DNA of 34,807 nucleotides from Candidatus Bathyarchaeota archaeon (GCA_030630585.1 DAOVMU010000001.1:1-34807), one strand, 5' to 3'. Shown: positions 23,423 through 32,331, counted from the stretch's first letter. Made by a program: numbers and translations. The notes: a model not told the origin generated them from the sequence alone.

Positions 23423-25303
23423 TTGCACGGTTATGCAGGTCGAATCCTTCACGTAGACTTAACAACAGGCAAAGCCCATGTTGAGCCCTTGAACGGAGAA
23501 TACGCAAGAAAATACATAGGTGGAATAGGTCTAGGAATCCGACTGTTGTTAGACCAGTCTGAACCAGGAGTAGATCCCTTCAGTCCAGAAAACCCGCTGA
23601 TTCTCACAACAGGACCAATATCAGGCACTATGTGGCCTACTGGCGGAAACGGACATGCCTTCGTTTCAAAATCACCACAAAGCTTCGGAGTCGGTGAATC
23701 CAAAGCCCACGGCTCGTTCGGAACAGAACTGAAAAGAGCTGGATATGACGCCGTTATCTTTAAGGGCAAAGCTGAAAAACTCGTTTACGTGTGGATTGAC
23801 GATGATTCTGTACAGCTTTTAGACGCATCACAGCTTAAGGGTAAGTCACCAGCTGAAACAGAAGACGCCATAAAGGAAGAGTTAGGCGACTATTACATTC
23901 GTGTCGCCTCTATAGGCCCAGCTGGAGAAAAACTTGCTCGCCTAGCCTGTGTCATTAACGAAAAAACCCGCGCTGCTGGAAGAACTGGAATGGGCGCTGT
24001 TATGGGTTCAAAAAACCTTAAAGCAATCGCGGTGCGTGGAACCCTTGACATTACAGTAGCGAAGCCAGAGGAGTTCATGGAATTTGTCAAAGAATTTCAC
24101 GAAAGAATGAAAGGCCCAGCTACACACAAATACAGAACCCTTGGCACTGCTGCAAACGTGCTAGTGCACAATTCCCTAGCCTGCATGCCCACAAGAAATT
24201 ACAACAACGCGTCTTTTGAAGGAGCAGAAAAGGTAAGCGGAGAAAATCTCAACGAAAGATTTGTGGCAAAAATAATAGGATGCAGCTCTTGTGCAATGAG
24301 ATGTGAACACATGTGTGTTGTTCCCGAAGGCCCCTACAAAGGAACTATGACTAGAATGGAATATGAGACCCTATGGGCTATGGGACCATACTGTGGAGTA
24401 GACCGGTTGGATGCCATTATAAAAGGAATGGATCTCTGCAATTACTACGGAATAGACGCAATTGGCGCAGGAGTCATAGCTGGTTTTGCCATGGACTGCT
24501 ACGAGAAAGGAATATTAACAGAGAAAGATCTCGAAGGAATAGATGCCAGATTTGGAAACCACGAGGCTATGGTTCAGCTCATTGAAAAAATCGGCACACG
24601 TGAAGGTATCGGTGATATACTGGCTGAGGGCGTGAAAATCGCTGGAGAAAAAATAGGTAAAGGAGCAGAAAAGCTGGCACAGCACATTAAAGGAGTTGAA
24701 GTTACTGGTTACGATCTTAGAACACTCAAAACAGCTGCCCTGGGCTTTGCAGTATCCTTCCGTGGAGCAGATCATAACAGACATGGAGCCTATAGCTTCG
24801 ACGTTAAAGGAAAAGTCAACCGATTCATTGTCGAGAAAGGAAGAGGAAAACTGGTTAAGGACATGGAAGACCAGTACACCATAGTTGATTCATTAATCGT
24901 CTGCAAATTCTCAAGAGGCACTTACTACAAGGAATTTGAAGACATGGCCAAGCTTTACAATTTAGTTACGGGAGTTGAGATGACGGCGGAGGATCTGAGG
25001 CAGGCTGGTGAGAGAATAAACAATGTTGCCAGACTATTCAATATTAGAGAAGGCTTGGGTAGAAAGGATGACACATTACCATACAAGGTTATGCATCTTC
25101 CAGTCCCAGACGAAGGCCCATCAAAAGGAGCCTACGTTACACAAAAAGAACTAGATTTCCTTCTAGACGACTATTACGAAACACGCGGATGGACAAAAGA
25201 GGGCAAGCCAACCAAAGAAAAACTCAAAGAACTGGGAATGAACGACCTCATCCCCATAGTTGAGGCAAAAACTGGACCACGAGAAAAAGCGGGGGAGGAG
25301 TAG
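23423..25303 (+). CDS. aor: Tungsten-containing aldehyde:ferredoxin oxidoreductase
   Basis: AOR oxidises aldehydes to acids with two electrons to ferredoxin, using a tungsten bis-pterin and one [4Fe-4S] cluster. The 626-aa protein has C287, C290, C294 and C494 as cluster ligands, at nearly the same numbers as the Pyrococcus furiosus enzyme (from memory). The N-terminal MHGYAGRILHVDLTTGK and KAHGSFG..GYDAVIFKG are family hallmarks. The start is TTG 23423, seven bases after GGAGG; an out-of-frame ATG at 23419 is ignored. The next gene supplies a ferredoxin-like subunit, making a two-gene electron-transfer unit. Confidence 0.93.
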   Translation: MHGYAGRILHVDLTTGKAHVEPLNGEYARKYIGGIGLGIRLLLDQSEPGVDPFSPENPLILTTGPISGTMWPTGGNGHAFVSKSPQSFGVGESKAHGSFGTELKRAGYDAVIFKGKAEKLVYVWIDDDSVQLLDASQLKGKSPAETEDAIKEELGDYYIRVASIGPAGEKLARLACVINEKTRAAGRTGMGAVMGSKNLKAIAVRGTLDITVAKPEEFMEFVKEFHERMKGPATHKYRTLGTAANVLVHNSLACMPTRNYNNASFEGAEKVSGENLNERFVAKIIGCSSCAMRCEHMCVVPEGPYKGTMTRMEYETLWAMGPYCGVDRLDAIIKGMDLCNYYGIDAIGAGVIAGFAMDCYEKGILTEKDLEGIDARFGNHEAMVQLIEKIGTREGIGDILAEGVKIAGEKIGKGAEKLAQHIKGVEVTGYDLRTLKTAALGFAVSFRGADHNRHGAYSFDVKGKVNRFIVEKGRGKLVKDMEDQYTIVDSLIVCKFSRGTYYKEFEDMAKLYNLVTGVEMTAEDLRQAGERINNVARLFNIREGLGRKDDTLPYKVMHLPVPDEGPSKGAYVTQKELDFLLDDYYETRGWTKEGKPTKEKLKELGMNDLIPIVEAKTGPREKAGEE

Positions 25304-25305
25304 CA

Positions 25306-25815
25306 ATGGTCAAAATTCACGAAAGAAAATTTGTGTCAGCAGATCCAGAAAAATGCGTAGGCTGCCAAGTCTGTGAATATATATGCTCACTAACAAAGGA
25401 ACAGGCTTTCAACCCATTAAAATCCCGGATACGCGTTGTTCGAATAAACCAGCTAATTAACTTAGCGGTCACATGCAGACTCTGTGAAGACCCACCTTGC
25501 GTTGCTGCATGTCCAAGAGACGCCTTGACACAGTCAGAGGAAACTGGTGTAATAATGGTGGATGAAGACAAATGCAACGGCTGCGGATGGTGCATTGAGG
25601 CATGTGATTATGGAGCAATCATGTTGCACCCCGAAAACAAAGTCGTGTTCATCTGTGATCTATGTCAAGAGCAAGGAGAACCCCAATGTGTTAAATGGTG
25701 CCCAGAGGAAGCCCTAGACTTAGTGACAAGTGACGTCTTGGCTCAGAAGGCAAGAATCACAGCAGTAAAGAAACTATTCCAAGAAGCCCTAAAAACTGCT
25801 CCTGTAGCACCTTAA
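25306..25815 (+). CDS. 4Fe-4S ferredoxin-like electron-transfer subunit (16 Cys)
   Basis: A 169-aa protein of the DMSO-reductase/HycB-type electron-transfer family with four clusters: CVGCQVCEYIC, CRLCEDPPCVAAC, CNGCGWCIEAC and CDLCQEQGEPQCVKWC. It begins two bases after the AOR stop, and GGAG in the AOR tail serves as its ribosome site. It is likely the partner that takes electrons from AOR and passes them to a larger acceptor, rather than a free ferredoxin. The C-terminal roughly 30 aa are helical and unassigned. Confidence 0.9.
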   Translation: MVKIHERKFVSADPEKCVGCQVCEYICSLTKEQAFNPLKSRIRVVRINQLINLAVTCRLCEDPPCVAACPRDALTQSEETGVIMVDEDKCNGCGWCIEACDYGAIMLHPENKVVFICDLCQEQGEPQCVKWCPEEALDLVTSDVLAQKARITAVKKLFQEALKTAPVAP

Positions 25816-25926
25816 ATCTTCCCTTTTTAGAAAAGCAATTTACAGACGCGGATTTCCGTATCGCTCAACCGAACTCACGGCTTATCCTTTATGTCTCATA
25901 ACTGCGTCTCCACAATATACGCAGAA

Positions 25927-25940
25927 ATTAAAAAGAAAAA
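25927..25940 (-). terminator. T-rich terminator of the 1073-aa gene
   Basis: Directly after the stop on the minus strand comes CCCCTCTTTTTCTTTTTAA, a U-rich run like those that end archaeal transcription. No clear hairpin precedes it. Confidence 0.5.
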
Positions 25941-25946
25941 GAGGGG

Positions 25947-28900
25947 TTATGGTTCTTTGTATCCGTATCTAGAGAGCAGTATGACTGCGTCGAAGAGGAA
26001 AACTTGGCCGTTACAGTTTATGTCCAGATTAGGATCGTAGCGAGGGGAGTCTGCCTTGGAGCCATAAGCTTTTAGCAGCGTTACAGCGTCGAAAAGGTCC
26101 ACGTCACCATCTGGCCCTTCAACATCGCCAGGCCACACGATGATTACAGTGTCACCTACGTAAGTGTTGTCAGCGGTATCTGTTTCGCCGAGAACTGGTG
26201 TAGCGTACGCGCTTAGAGTGTAGTTTAAGTATCTTGTTTCACTTGCATCCCACTTGAATGGTACAATTTTGGTTTCGCCAACTAGTAGCGAGACGTTGGT
26301 GGCTGCTATGACGTTTGTTGTATTCCAATAGAGTGTTAGAGTGAAAGTTTCATTTGTTGGACCCTCGTTTGTGACGGTTACGTTGATTGGATGTGTTAGG
26401 TTTTGCCCCAAGATTGTCTGTCCATAACATATCGTAAGGTTTGTCACAGCGATATCAGGTTCCGGCAATGGTTCAAGTGGTGACGTTATCACAGCATATT
26501 CGATGCGAGCTTCCAATTCTGGATTATCAAAGTACCCATCGAGTGCCCAATGATAACCGCTTGGACTTGGCAGAAGCGTCACATGGTAGGCGTCATGAGA
26601 GACTAAACTTGCATCGTTATGTGTGACATATGGTGGTTCTGGTGGATGCACGTGTGGAACCGGTGAACGTCCTGGAGTTCTTCCAGCTTCAAAATCATCT
26701 CTAATGGGGTTGCTAATGAGCAGTTCCTGGGTGGTTGAGTTTATACCTGCAACTGTCACGTAATGACCGCCCTCACGAATTTCGGTGCCATACCAGTAGA
26801 AGCCCAACAGCAGGACAACATCTTGGCATCTTTCAACTTCTTCTTCGATGAACCAGAAGAATTCCCAGTCTTCCCACGCATCTGCCGTGTGTTCGTAGAA
26901 TATACCAGTCTCACCCATATGGGCGATAACTATTAACGCATCATTCATATCGATCACGTTGTCGGTCCATGGAGGATAAGTTGATGATGCAGGCCATATG
27001 TCAGCGGCGAGGTTCCACCCCGGCATACCGGGCGAGGTTCCATAAGCAGCAGCAACTATATCACCATCTATCGAATCTACTACTCCATCGCCATTTACGT
27101 CTCCCTGTGGGTTAACTCCGCTCCATGAAAGGTACTGAGCAAGCCCTGCTTCCATGTCATGAACGTATGTGCCTGACCACCAGACTCCTGTGAATGGCCC
27201 TGTTCTCAAAGCGTCGCAATCCATCAGCCAAGCTAAGTGCTCAACAAGAAATGGAAGGTTTGCCGGGTCATGGTCATCCCAAGGGGGACCCCCATAGCTT
27301 TGAACAAGTGGAAAACTGTCGCTGTAGATTGGCGGCTGCGGCGAACCTGGATTGAGGTAGTACTCGTATTTCGAGTCATACCACCAGATTGAGTTTGCGC
27401 ATGCTACAGGTCCGCAATGGCTCCATGCACCCCACATGTCGGTCCAATTGTAGGTTCCCCATTGTCTCTGGTCAAAGTCTGGCATTCCACTAGGCGCATA
27501 GTCTGGATACGGCGGTTTAATGTACCATGGTTCTTCCGGTTCTTCAAGCAGTCTTGCAGTTACATTCCATGGTGGTGGAATTGGCGGATCTTGTGGATCA
27601 TCTACAAAGTCTATGTGGAATTCGTTTATTCCGTCGTTTGCGTCTACATGGAAGGTTATGCCAGCCCATTCAGGTGGCCAGATTATTTCCCACCATGAAC
27701 ATGGCGCAGGTACAAAACCCGGTGGATCAATAACTACGAACCAGTCGCACGTCTCGATGTCATCGATTTTTCTCTCTGCTGTTAGCTGGTATATTGGTAG
27801 TGGAATGAATGGTTCAGGCCATACCTCATCTACGTGGAAGAGTCCATCTGCAGGAATATACTGGTCTACGTGGAATTCGAAGCCTGTCGGTTCGCCAGTG
27901 TCTGGATCTAGTATTTCCCACCACGAACAATTCTCAGGGGTAAGTGACGGATCACCAACTCTGAACCAGGTGCAAGGTTGTATGATGTCTATTTTCTTTC
28001 TTACTGTAACAGTGTATGATGGCGGTATTGTGATTATTATGTCAGGTTTTGTTTCATCTACATGGAACATCGTGAATCCATCAGTTACGTCTACGTGGAA
28101 CTCTAAGCCTGTTGGGGCACCAGTATCGTCCAGCACTTCCCACCATGAACAAGGGTCAGGAAGGTACTCTATCGGGTCTACAATTATGAACCAGTCGCAA
28201 GGTTCGATCTCTATAATTTTCTTTTCAGCAATCACGTAGGGCACTGGAAACTTAAACACATAAGGTTCTGGGATTACTTCGTCAATGTGGAACTCACAGC
28301 TCTCATTAGTCCAATCAACATGGAAGTTATAGCCAGTCGGCTCGCCGGTCCAAGGATCTATTATCTCCCACCAAGTACACGGTTCTGGATACCAGTCGCT
28401 AGGCCAGTGAACCTCATAATATTCACAGGGTTCAATGATGGGTATCTTTTGAATTGCCCACACTTCGTACCACGGAAACGGCAGCACATAAATGCCGGGG
28501 TCACCGTAGATTAATACCTCGTCTATGTGGAATTCACAGCTCTCATTAGTCCAGTCAACATGAAACTCAACGCCAGTCAGTTCGCCAGTTTCAGGATCAA
28601 TTATTTCCCACCAAGTGCACGGTTCCGGATACCAGCCGCTAGGCCAGTGAACTTCGTAGTATTGGCATGGTTCTATGATGTCTATCTTTTTGACAGCTTT
28701 GAAAACCTCGTAAGGAATTGGAAATCCCTGGACTGGCACCGTTGCATCCACATGGAATGTGTCAAAACCATCATTGCCATCGACGTGAAACTCGCCTAAG
28801 AGTTCCCCTGTATACATGTCAATTGCCTCCCACCATGAACATTCTTCAGGCAGAAACCCTTCTGGCTCCACGACCCTGAGTAAGTCACACGGTTCGAGCC

Positions 28901-29168
28901 AACCATCACTTAGCTCAAAAACCAGCATTACGATGCCTGACTGAAACGCCATTTCAACACCGGATTCGAATACCATTGATGTGTAGTCTTTGAACGTCAT
29001 TTCTACATCGGTCGTGAAGTCGATTTTTTCGCCAGAAGTGAAACTCATATTGCCATTTTCAGCGTAGGCTACGTTGAACGGTAGAAATGCTAAGGAACTG
29101 GCAAGCATTAGCGAAACTAAAATCAAAGCCGAAGCATTAGAACTAAGGTTTTTTGTCAATTTCTCCAT
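25947..29168 (-). CDS. Large exported multidomain protein: Cys/Trp repeat array, C39-like peptidase, dockerin-like and CARDB domains
   Basis: The 1073 aa begin with a signal peptide (hydrophobic 14-35, possible cleavage after AYA36). Residues 43-82 are five octapeptides with Phe every eight residues. Residues 86-525 are six units of about 75-80 aa. Residues 560-900 look like a papain/C39-fold peptidase: C585 in SHCGPVACANS, H802 in GGHYVTVAG and a polar SNPIRDD. A dockerin-like EF-hand (GDVNGDGVVDSIDGD, about 689-750) lies between Cys and His. A CARDB-like domain (about 904-1010) and a C-terminal dockerin-like pair follow. The likely role is cell-surface binding and possibly proteolysis; it is paired with the next gene. 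Confidence 0.7.
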   Translation of the reverse strand: MEKLTKNLSSNASALILVSLMLASSLAFLPFNVAYAENGNMSFTSGEKIDFTTDVEMTFKDYTSMVFESGVEMAFQSGIVMLVFELSDGWLEPCDLLRVVEPEGFLPEECSWWEAIDMYTGELLGEFHVDGNDGFDTFHVDATVPVQGFPIPYEVFKAVKKIDIIEPCQYYEVHWPSGWYPEPCTWWEIIDPETGELTGVEFHVDWTNESCEFHIDEVLIYGDPGIYVLPFPWYEVWAIQKIPIIEPCEYYEVHWPSDWYPEPCTWWEIIDPWTGEPTGYNFHVDWTNESCEFHIDEVIPEPYVFKFPVPYVIAEKKIIEIEPCDWFIIVDPIEYLPDPCSWWEVLDDTGAPTGLEFHVDVTDGFTMFHVDETKPDIIITIPPSYTVTVRKKIDIIQPCTWFRVGDPSLTPENCSWWEILDPDTGEPTGFEFHVDQYIPADGLFHVDEVWPEPFIPLPIYQLTAERKIDDIETCDWFVVIDPPGFVPAPCSWWEIIWPPEWAGITFHVDANDGINEFHIDFVDDPQDPPIPPPWNVTARLLEEPEEPWYIKPPYPDYAPSGMPDFDQRQWGTYNWTDMWGAWSHCGPVACANSIWWYDSKYEYYLNPGSPQPPIYSDSFPLVQSYGGPPWDDHDPANLPFLVEHLAWLMDCDALRTGPFTGVWWSGTYVHDMEAGLAQYLSWSGVNPQGDVNGDGVVDSIDGDIVAAAYGTSPGMPGWNLAADIWPASSTYPPWTDNVIDMNDALIVIAHMGETGIFYEHTADAWEDWEFFWFIEEEVERCQDVVLLLGFYWYGTEIREGGHYVTVAGINSTTQELLISNPIRDDFEAGRTPGRSPVPHVHPPEPPYVTHNDASLVSHDAYHVTLLPSPSGYHWALDGYFDNPELEARIEYAVITSPLEPLPEPDIAVTNLTICYGQTILGQNLTHPINVTVTNEGPTNETFTLTLYWNTTNVIAATNVSLLVGETKIVPFKWDASETRYLNYTLSAYATPVLGETDTADNTYVGDTVIIVWPGDVEGPDGDVDLFDAVTLLKAYGSKADSPRYDPNLDINCNGQVFLFDAVILLSRYGYKEP
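27594..28913 (-). repeat. Six tandem protein repeats of about 75-80 aa
   Basis: Units begin with a Cys at residues 94, 168, 248, 324, 399 and 474 of the 1073-aa protein. The pattern is I-(E/Q)-P-C-x-(W/Y)-(F/Y)..P.P..C-(S/T)-WWEI-D..TG..TG..FHVD....FH(V/I)DE. Two Cys and a WWE triad recur in each unit, so a disulfide within each unit is plausible. Units 2 and 3 (DNA about 28300-28440 and 28537-28680) are nearly identical, pointing to recent duplication. Confidence 0.8.
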
Positions 29169-29203
29169 TCTCCTATTTTTGAAGTACGCATAACATATGA
29201 CAA

Positions 29204-29219
29204 GAATAAACTTTTAAAG
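29204..29219 (-). promoter_or_regulatory. Box A-like promoter of the 1073-aa gene
   Basis: On the minus strand CTTTAAAAGTTTATTC lies about 40 bases before the ATG at 29168. AGGAG sits only one base before that ATG, which is too close for normal pairing; the real signal may be weak or the start leaderless. Confidence 0.35.
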
Positions 29220-29269
29220 TTTGTGAGGCTAAGTTCTATGCTTAGACCACGTTGGATCACTGTCTAGTG

Positions 29270-31663
29270 TTAGTGACAGTCACATCGTCTTCCATAGTTC
29301 ATGCACACTATCATTAGGTCATATTCGTCTACGACGTTATATGGTTCCGCAATGTCACATCTGGGATTCCAGTTGGGGTCTCCTGGCTGAGAACCAAAAG
29401 CTAAACATATCCAGACGGCATCGTAAAGATTAACTGCAAGGTCATGGTTAATGTCAGCAGGACTCCAATAGAGGTTCATTAAAGGGTAGTTGTCAATGCC
29501 TAGCCACGGCAATTCGGTGTCTCCAATTCCATCACCATTAGAATCAGTACCATTATAATCACTCCAATAATTACCTTCGCAACCATTGTCCCAGACATTT
29601 TGGTATGAAAACACCAAATCTGCCTGTTCACTGTTTTCAACTAGATTGTTGTGAAAAATACTGTTAAGGTGTGAAGAAGAAAACCGGATTCCATAAAGAT
29701 TATTCAGAATAGTGTTACGTCGAAGATAGTTGTGACTGGCTTCATAAAGGGAAATCCCTTTCTCACAGTCTCCTGCAATGTTATTTTCAACGACATTATA
29801 ATCCGATTTATAAAGTTGAATCCCAACCCAATTCTTAAAGCAGCAACTATTGTTTACTATGTTGTCATTTGAAGCTTGAAGATATATGCCATAACAGTTC
29901 TCTGAAGCCGTTACGTTTTCTATCCTCGAGTCGGTTACATTATACCAGAAGAGACCATGACCGTTTTTAGTTAGGTTCAAGTTCCGCACAGTAATGTTAA
30001 GGCAGTTTATGAGGTATAGAACGCCTATGCTTGTTTGGTTGTCAAACACTTCATCTTCAGAGCCGACGACATAATTGATTGGCTTCCCGTCAACAGTGTT
30101 GCTTACGTCTACCGTATTGTTGAAATTCGAAAAACCGCCGCCGAAAACGCCGAAATTGTACGAATTGTTAAAAATCTCATTCTGATTGAGAACGTTGTCG
30201 CTTGAATGCCATAACAATACTCCATTTTCATAATTGGAAGAAATAATGTTGTCGTCTATGAGACAGCTTTGTGAAAAGAAAAGGTAAAGCCCGATTCGAT
30301 TACTCGTTATTAAGCAGTGACGTATGTTGCTTCCAACGCTATGATTTAAGAGGACGCCGCAATCATCTCCATAAGGTGGAAAGTTGAACCCGCTGTTACA
30401 TATGGTGAAATTGATAACGTTGACGTTGTCTGCATTCACTGACAAAACCGTGCCTGTGTTTCCTCCATCTATAACTGTTGTTGTTTTATTCTCCCCGATA
30501 AGAGTCAAAGGTTTATGTATATTCACGTTCTCACTGTATATACCTGGGTCAACCCGTAATGTATGTCCGTCCAAAGTTTCGGAAGCATCTACTGCGGATT
30601 GTATTGTTAAATAGGTTAAGTTCGTGTTTATATTACGGACAGAGCCGTAGGGACGCATCAGAGGATACCTATCTACGTCATAACTATTGACAGCATAAGG
30701 GGTGTCACCTATCCCGTCGCTACAGGTTTGGTTTTGATAAGGTCCGCTGTGTATATCTGTGCCATTGTAGCGGCTCCAGTGGTTTCCTCCTGAGGGGTAA
30801 CCATCATCCCATATATTTCCTGACCATACATGAATGAACGGGTTCGTATTGTTGATGAAATTGTTGTGATAGATGAAGTTGTTGAAGAATGTTCCGTTTG
30901 GAGGCATTTTTTCTATCGTGCCATCATATGTATTGTTGTAAACCGTGTTGGCCGTTATGTTGTTGTATGAGCATGGTGAATACAGGCGAACGCCTTGGCT
31001 GTTTTGAGTAATATTATTTCCTTTCACAGTACAGCCTGTTGCGTTTTGCAGGTGAACGCCTGCAATACAATTGGAAACGTTGTTGCCAATTGCTGTGCAA
31101 TTAACGGAATTTATTAATCTGATTCCATAGCCATCACCCGCTATTGTGTTGTGGAAAACTCGAGAATTCTGTGAATGATTTAATCTAATGTTCTGGCAGT
31201 TATAAAACAGAAAGTTATTTTTGATCTCGCAGTTATCAGCACGATAAACATAGATTCCGTTTTTAAACCATCCCCAACCACTGTTCTGCAATGTGAAATC
31301 AGCTATGGTTACATCATCCGCTGTTATACCTACAACAGTACCGCCACTACTACCGTCAATTATTGTTGTCGAAGCGTTTTCCCCAATAAGCGAAATTGTC
31401 TTGTTTATGACTATACGTTCATAGTAGACGGCTGAAGGAACATAGATGGTTGAGCCATTTTCAGCTTTGTTAATCGCCTCTTGTATTGAGCTAAAATTCG
31501 CCTGAATGAACCGTCGTCCAAGGTTCATAATAAGAAAATCAATGAGAGAAGGAGAATCACGATGCGCAGCAACTCGCAGGAAAACAAAGCCGGAAACAAT
31601 CAACCAGAAACCTATCGAAAAAACCACTAGCAACTCCAACATCTTCACCGGATTTATTCGCAT
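29270..31663 (-). CDS. Exported protein with two beta-helix (NosD/CASH-type) modules and dockerin-like C-terminus
   Basis: A 797-aa protein with one hydrophobic segment (10-30) acting as signal or anchor. Residues about 55-335 and 346-730 are two parallel modules: each opens with a 'ANFSSIQEAI'-like / 'TNLTYLTIQSAV'-like block followed by LIGEN and a TTIIDG/TTVIDG step. PbH1-type N-x-x repeats follow, and each ends with W-D-D/N-G..G-N-x-W-S-x-Y-N-G and Y-P-L-M. The last roughly 60 aa (ADINHDLAVNLYDAVWICLAFG...DEYDLMIVCMNYG) are dockerin-like. Such proteins bind or cleave polysaccharides or display on the surface. AGGAG precedes the start ATG. Confidence 0.75.
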   Translation of the reverse strand: MRINPVKMLELLVVFSIGFWLIVSGFVFLRVAAHRDSPSLIDFLIMNLGRRFIQANFSSIQEAINKAENGSTIYVPSAVYYERIVINKTISLIGENASTTIIDGSSGGTVVGITADDVTIADFTLQNSGWGWFKNGIYVYRADNCEIKNNFLFYNCQNIRLNHSQNSRVFHNTIAGDGYGIRLINSVNCTAIGNNVSNCIAGVHLQNATGCTVKGNNITQNSQGVRLYSPCSYNNITANTVYNNTYDGTIEKMPPNGTFFNNFIYHNNFINNTNPFIHVWSGNIWDDGYPSGGNHWSRYNGTDIHSGPYQNQTCSDGIGDTPYAVNSYDVDRYPLMRPYGSVRNINTNLTYLTIQSAVDASETLDGHTLRVDPGIYSENVNIHKPLTLIGENKTTTVIDGGNTGTVLSVNADNVNVINFTICNSGFNFPPYGDDCGVLLNHSVGSNIRHCLITSNRIGLYLFFSQSCLIDDNIISSNYENGVLLWHSSDNVLNQNEIFNNSYNFGVFGGGFSNFNNTVDVSNTVDGKPINYVVGSEDEVFDNQTSIGVLYLINCLNITVRNLNLTKNGHGLFWYNVTDSRIENVTASENCYGIYLQASNDNIVNNSCCFKNWVGIQLYKSDYNVVENNIAGDCEKGISLYEASHNYLRRNTILNNLYGIRFSSSHLNSIFHNNLVENSEQADLVFSYQNVWDNGCEGNYWSDYNGTDSNGDGIGDTELPWLGIDNYPLMNLYWSPADINHDLAVNLYDAVWICLAFGSQPGDPNWNPRCDIAEPYNVVDEYDLMIVCMNYGRRCDCH

Positions 31664-31786
31664 TTACTCCTCTCCTCTCACTCACCGCTCACTTCAGGAT
31701 AAATAAATCCATATCGCCACCTATTACTTTAACGGACACTCGCTTGCCCCCAACATCCTAGATCTTCTTTTCACAGACCCTCAGCC

Positions 31787-32260
31787 TCAGGGAAGGATCT
31801 CCAGCAAAATGTCAACGATTTTCTGCGCTGATGCTTCAACCTCAGGCGTTAGTCCTTCCCCAAAACCAGCCTTCTTGGGCTCTATCAACAGCAGGGCAAT
31901 TTTTGCCTCTGTCGTTTCAGCAAGGTACTCGCAAAAAATCCTTAAGGGAAGTGCATGTGTAGAATATGCTGGAAACGCCGCTAACCGTTCTGGTTTAATA
32001 AGTCTAGAATCTCCAGGTTCTAAGCCTAGAATCGCCGCGTCTACTAGCAAGACATGTGTCGGATTGAAGTCTATGATTTTCTGGATAAAGTTTTCCGGGA
32101 CAGTCTCACATTCAATCAAGTAGACATTTTCAGAAACTTTTCCCTTTAAATCTTGAGCTATTTTAGTTCCAACAAAATCATCCATGCGAATAGGGTTTCC
32201 AATTCCGGCTACGACTACTTTTTCAGCGTTTGAGAGCCACGTCTTCAATTCTCCTTCCAT
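31787..32260 (-). CDS. [NiFe] hydrogenase maturation endopeptidase (HycI/HyaD family)
   Basis: This cleaves the C-terminal tail of the hydrogenase large subunit once nickel is in place. Visible are VVAGIGNPIRMDDFVG with the conserved Asp, ECETVPEN with the metal Glu, LLVDAA with a conserved Asp and STHALPL with the metal His. I favour ATG 32260 (MEGELKTWL), preceded by GAGG at seven bases; ATG 32281 and TTG 32305 are also in frame. It follows the large-subunit gene, whose product carries a matching uncleaved tail, so the substrate is clear. Confidence 0.87.
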   Translation of the reverse strand: MEGELKTWLSNAEKVVVAGIGNPIRMDDFVGTKIAQDLKGKVSENVYLIECETVPENFIQKIIDFNPTHVLLVDAAILGLEPGDSRLIKPERLAAFPAYSTHALPLRIFCEYLAETTEAKIALLLIEPKKAGFGEGLTPEVEASAQKIVDILLEILP

Positions 32261-32331
32261 CTTCCAGCCTCTGCTAATCATTGGACGATCTCCATAAAAA
32301 CCCAACGAAAACTGAAAGGAAATAAAAAGGG

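Noticed and set aside
23419..23485. ATG at 23419 with a 21-codon frame at the AOR start
   Set aside because: It is out of frame with AOR and stops early. The TTG at 23423 gives the conserved MHGYAG start with ideal spacing from GGAGG.
27520..28239. A 239-codon plus-strand frame opposite the repeat array
   Set aside because: It is antisense to the conserved Cys/Trp repeats, and its own internal repetition simply mirrors them. The Ser/Gly-rich product has no recognisable motif.
27594..28913. CRISPR array
   Set aside because: The repeats are long, imperfect, in frame and encode conserved residues. No short identical direct repeats with unique spacers were seen anywhere in the window.
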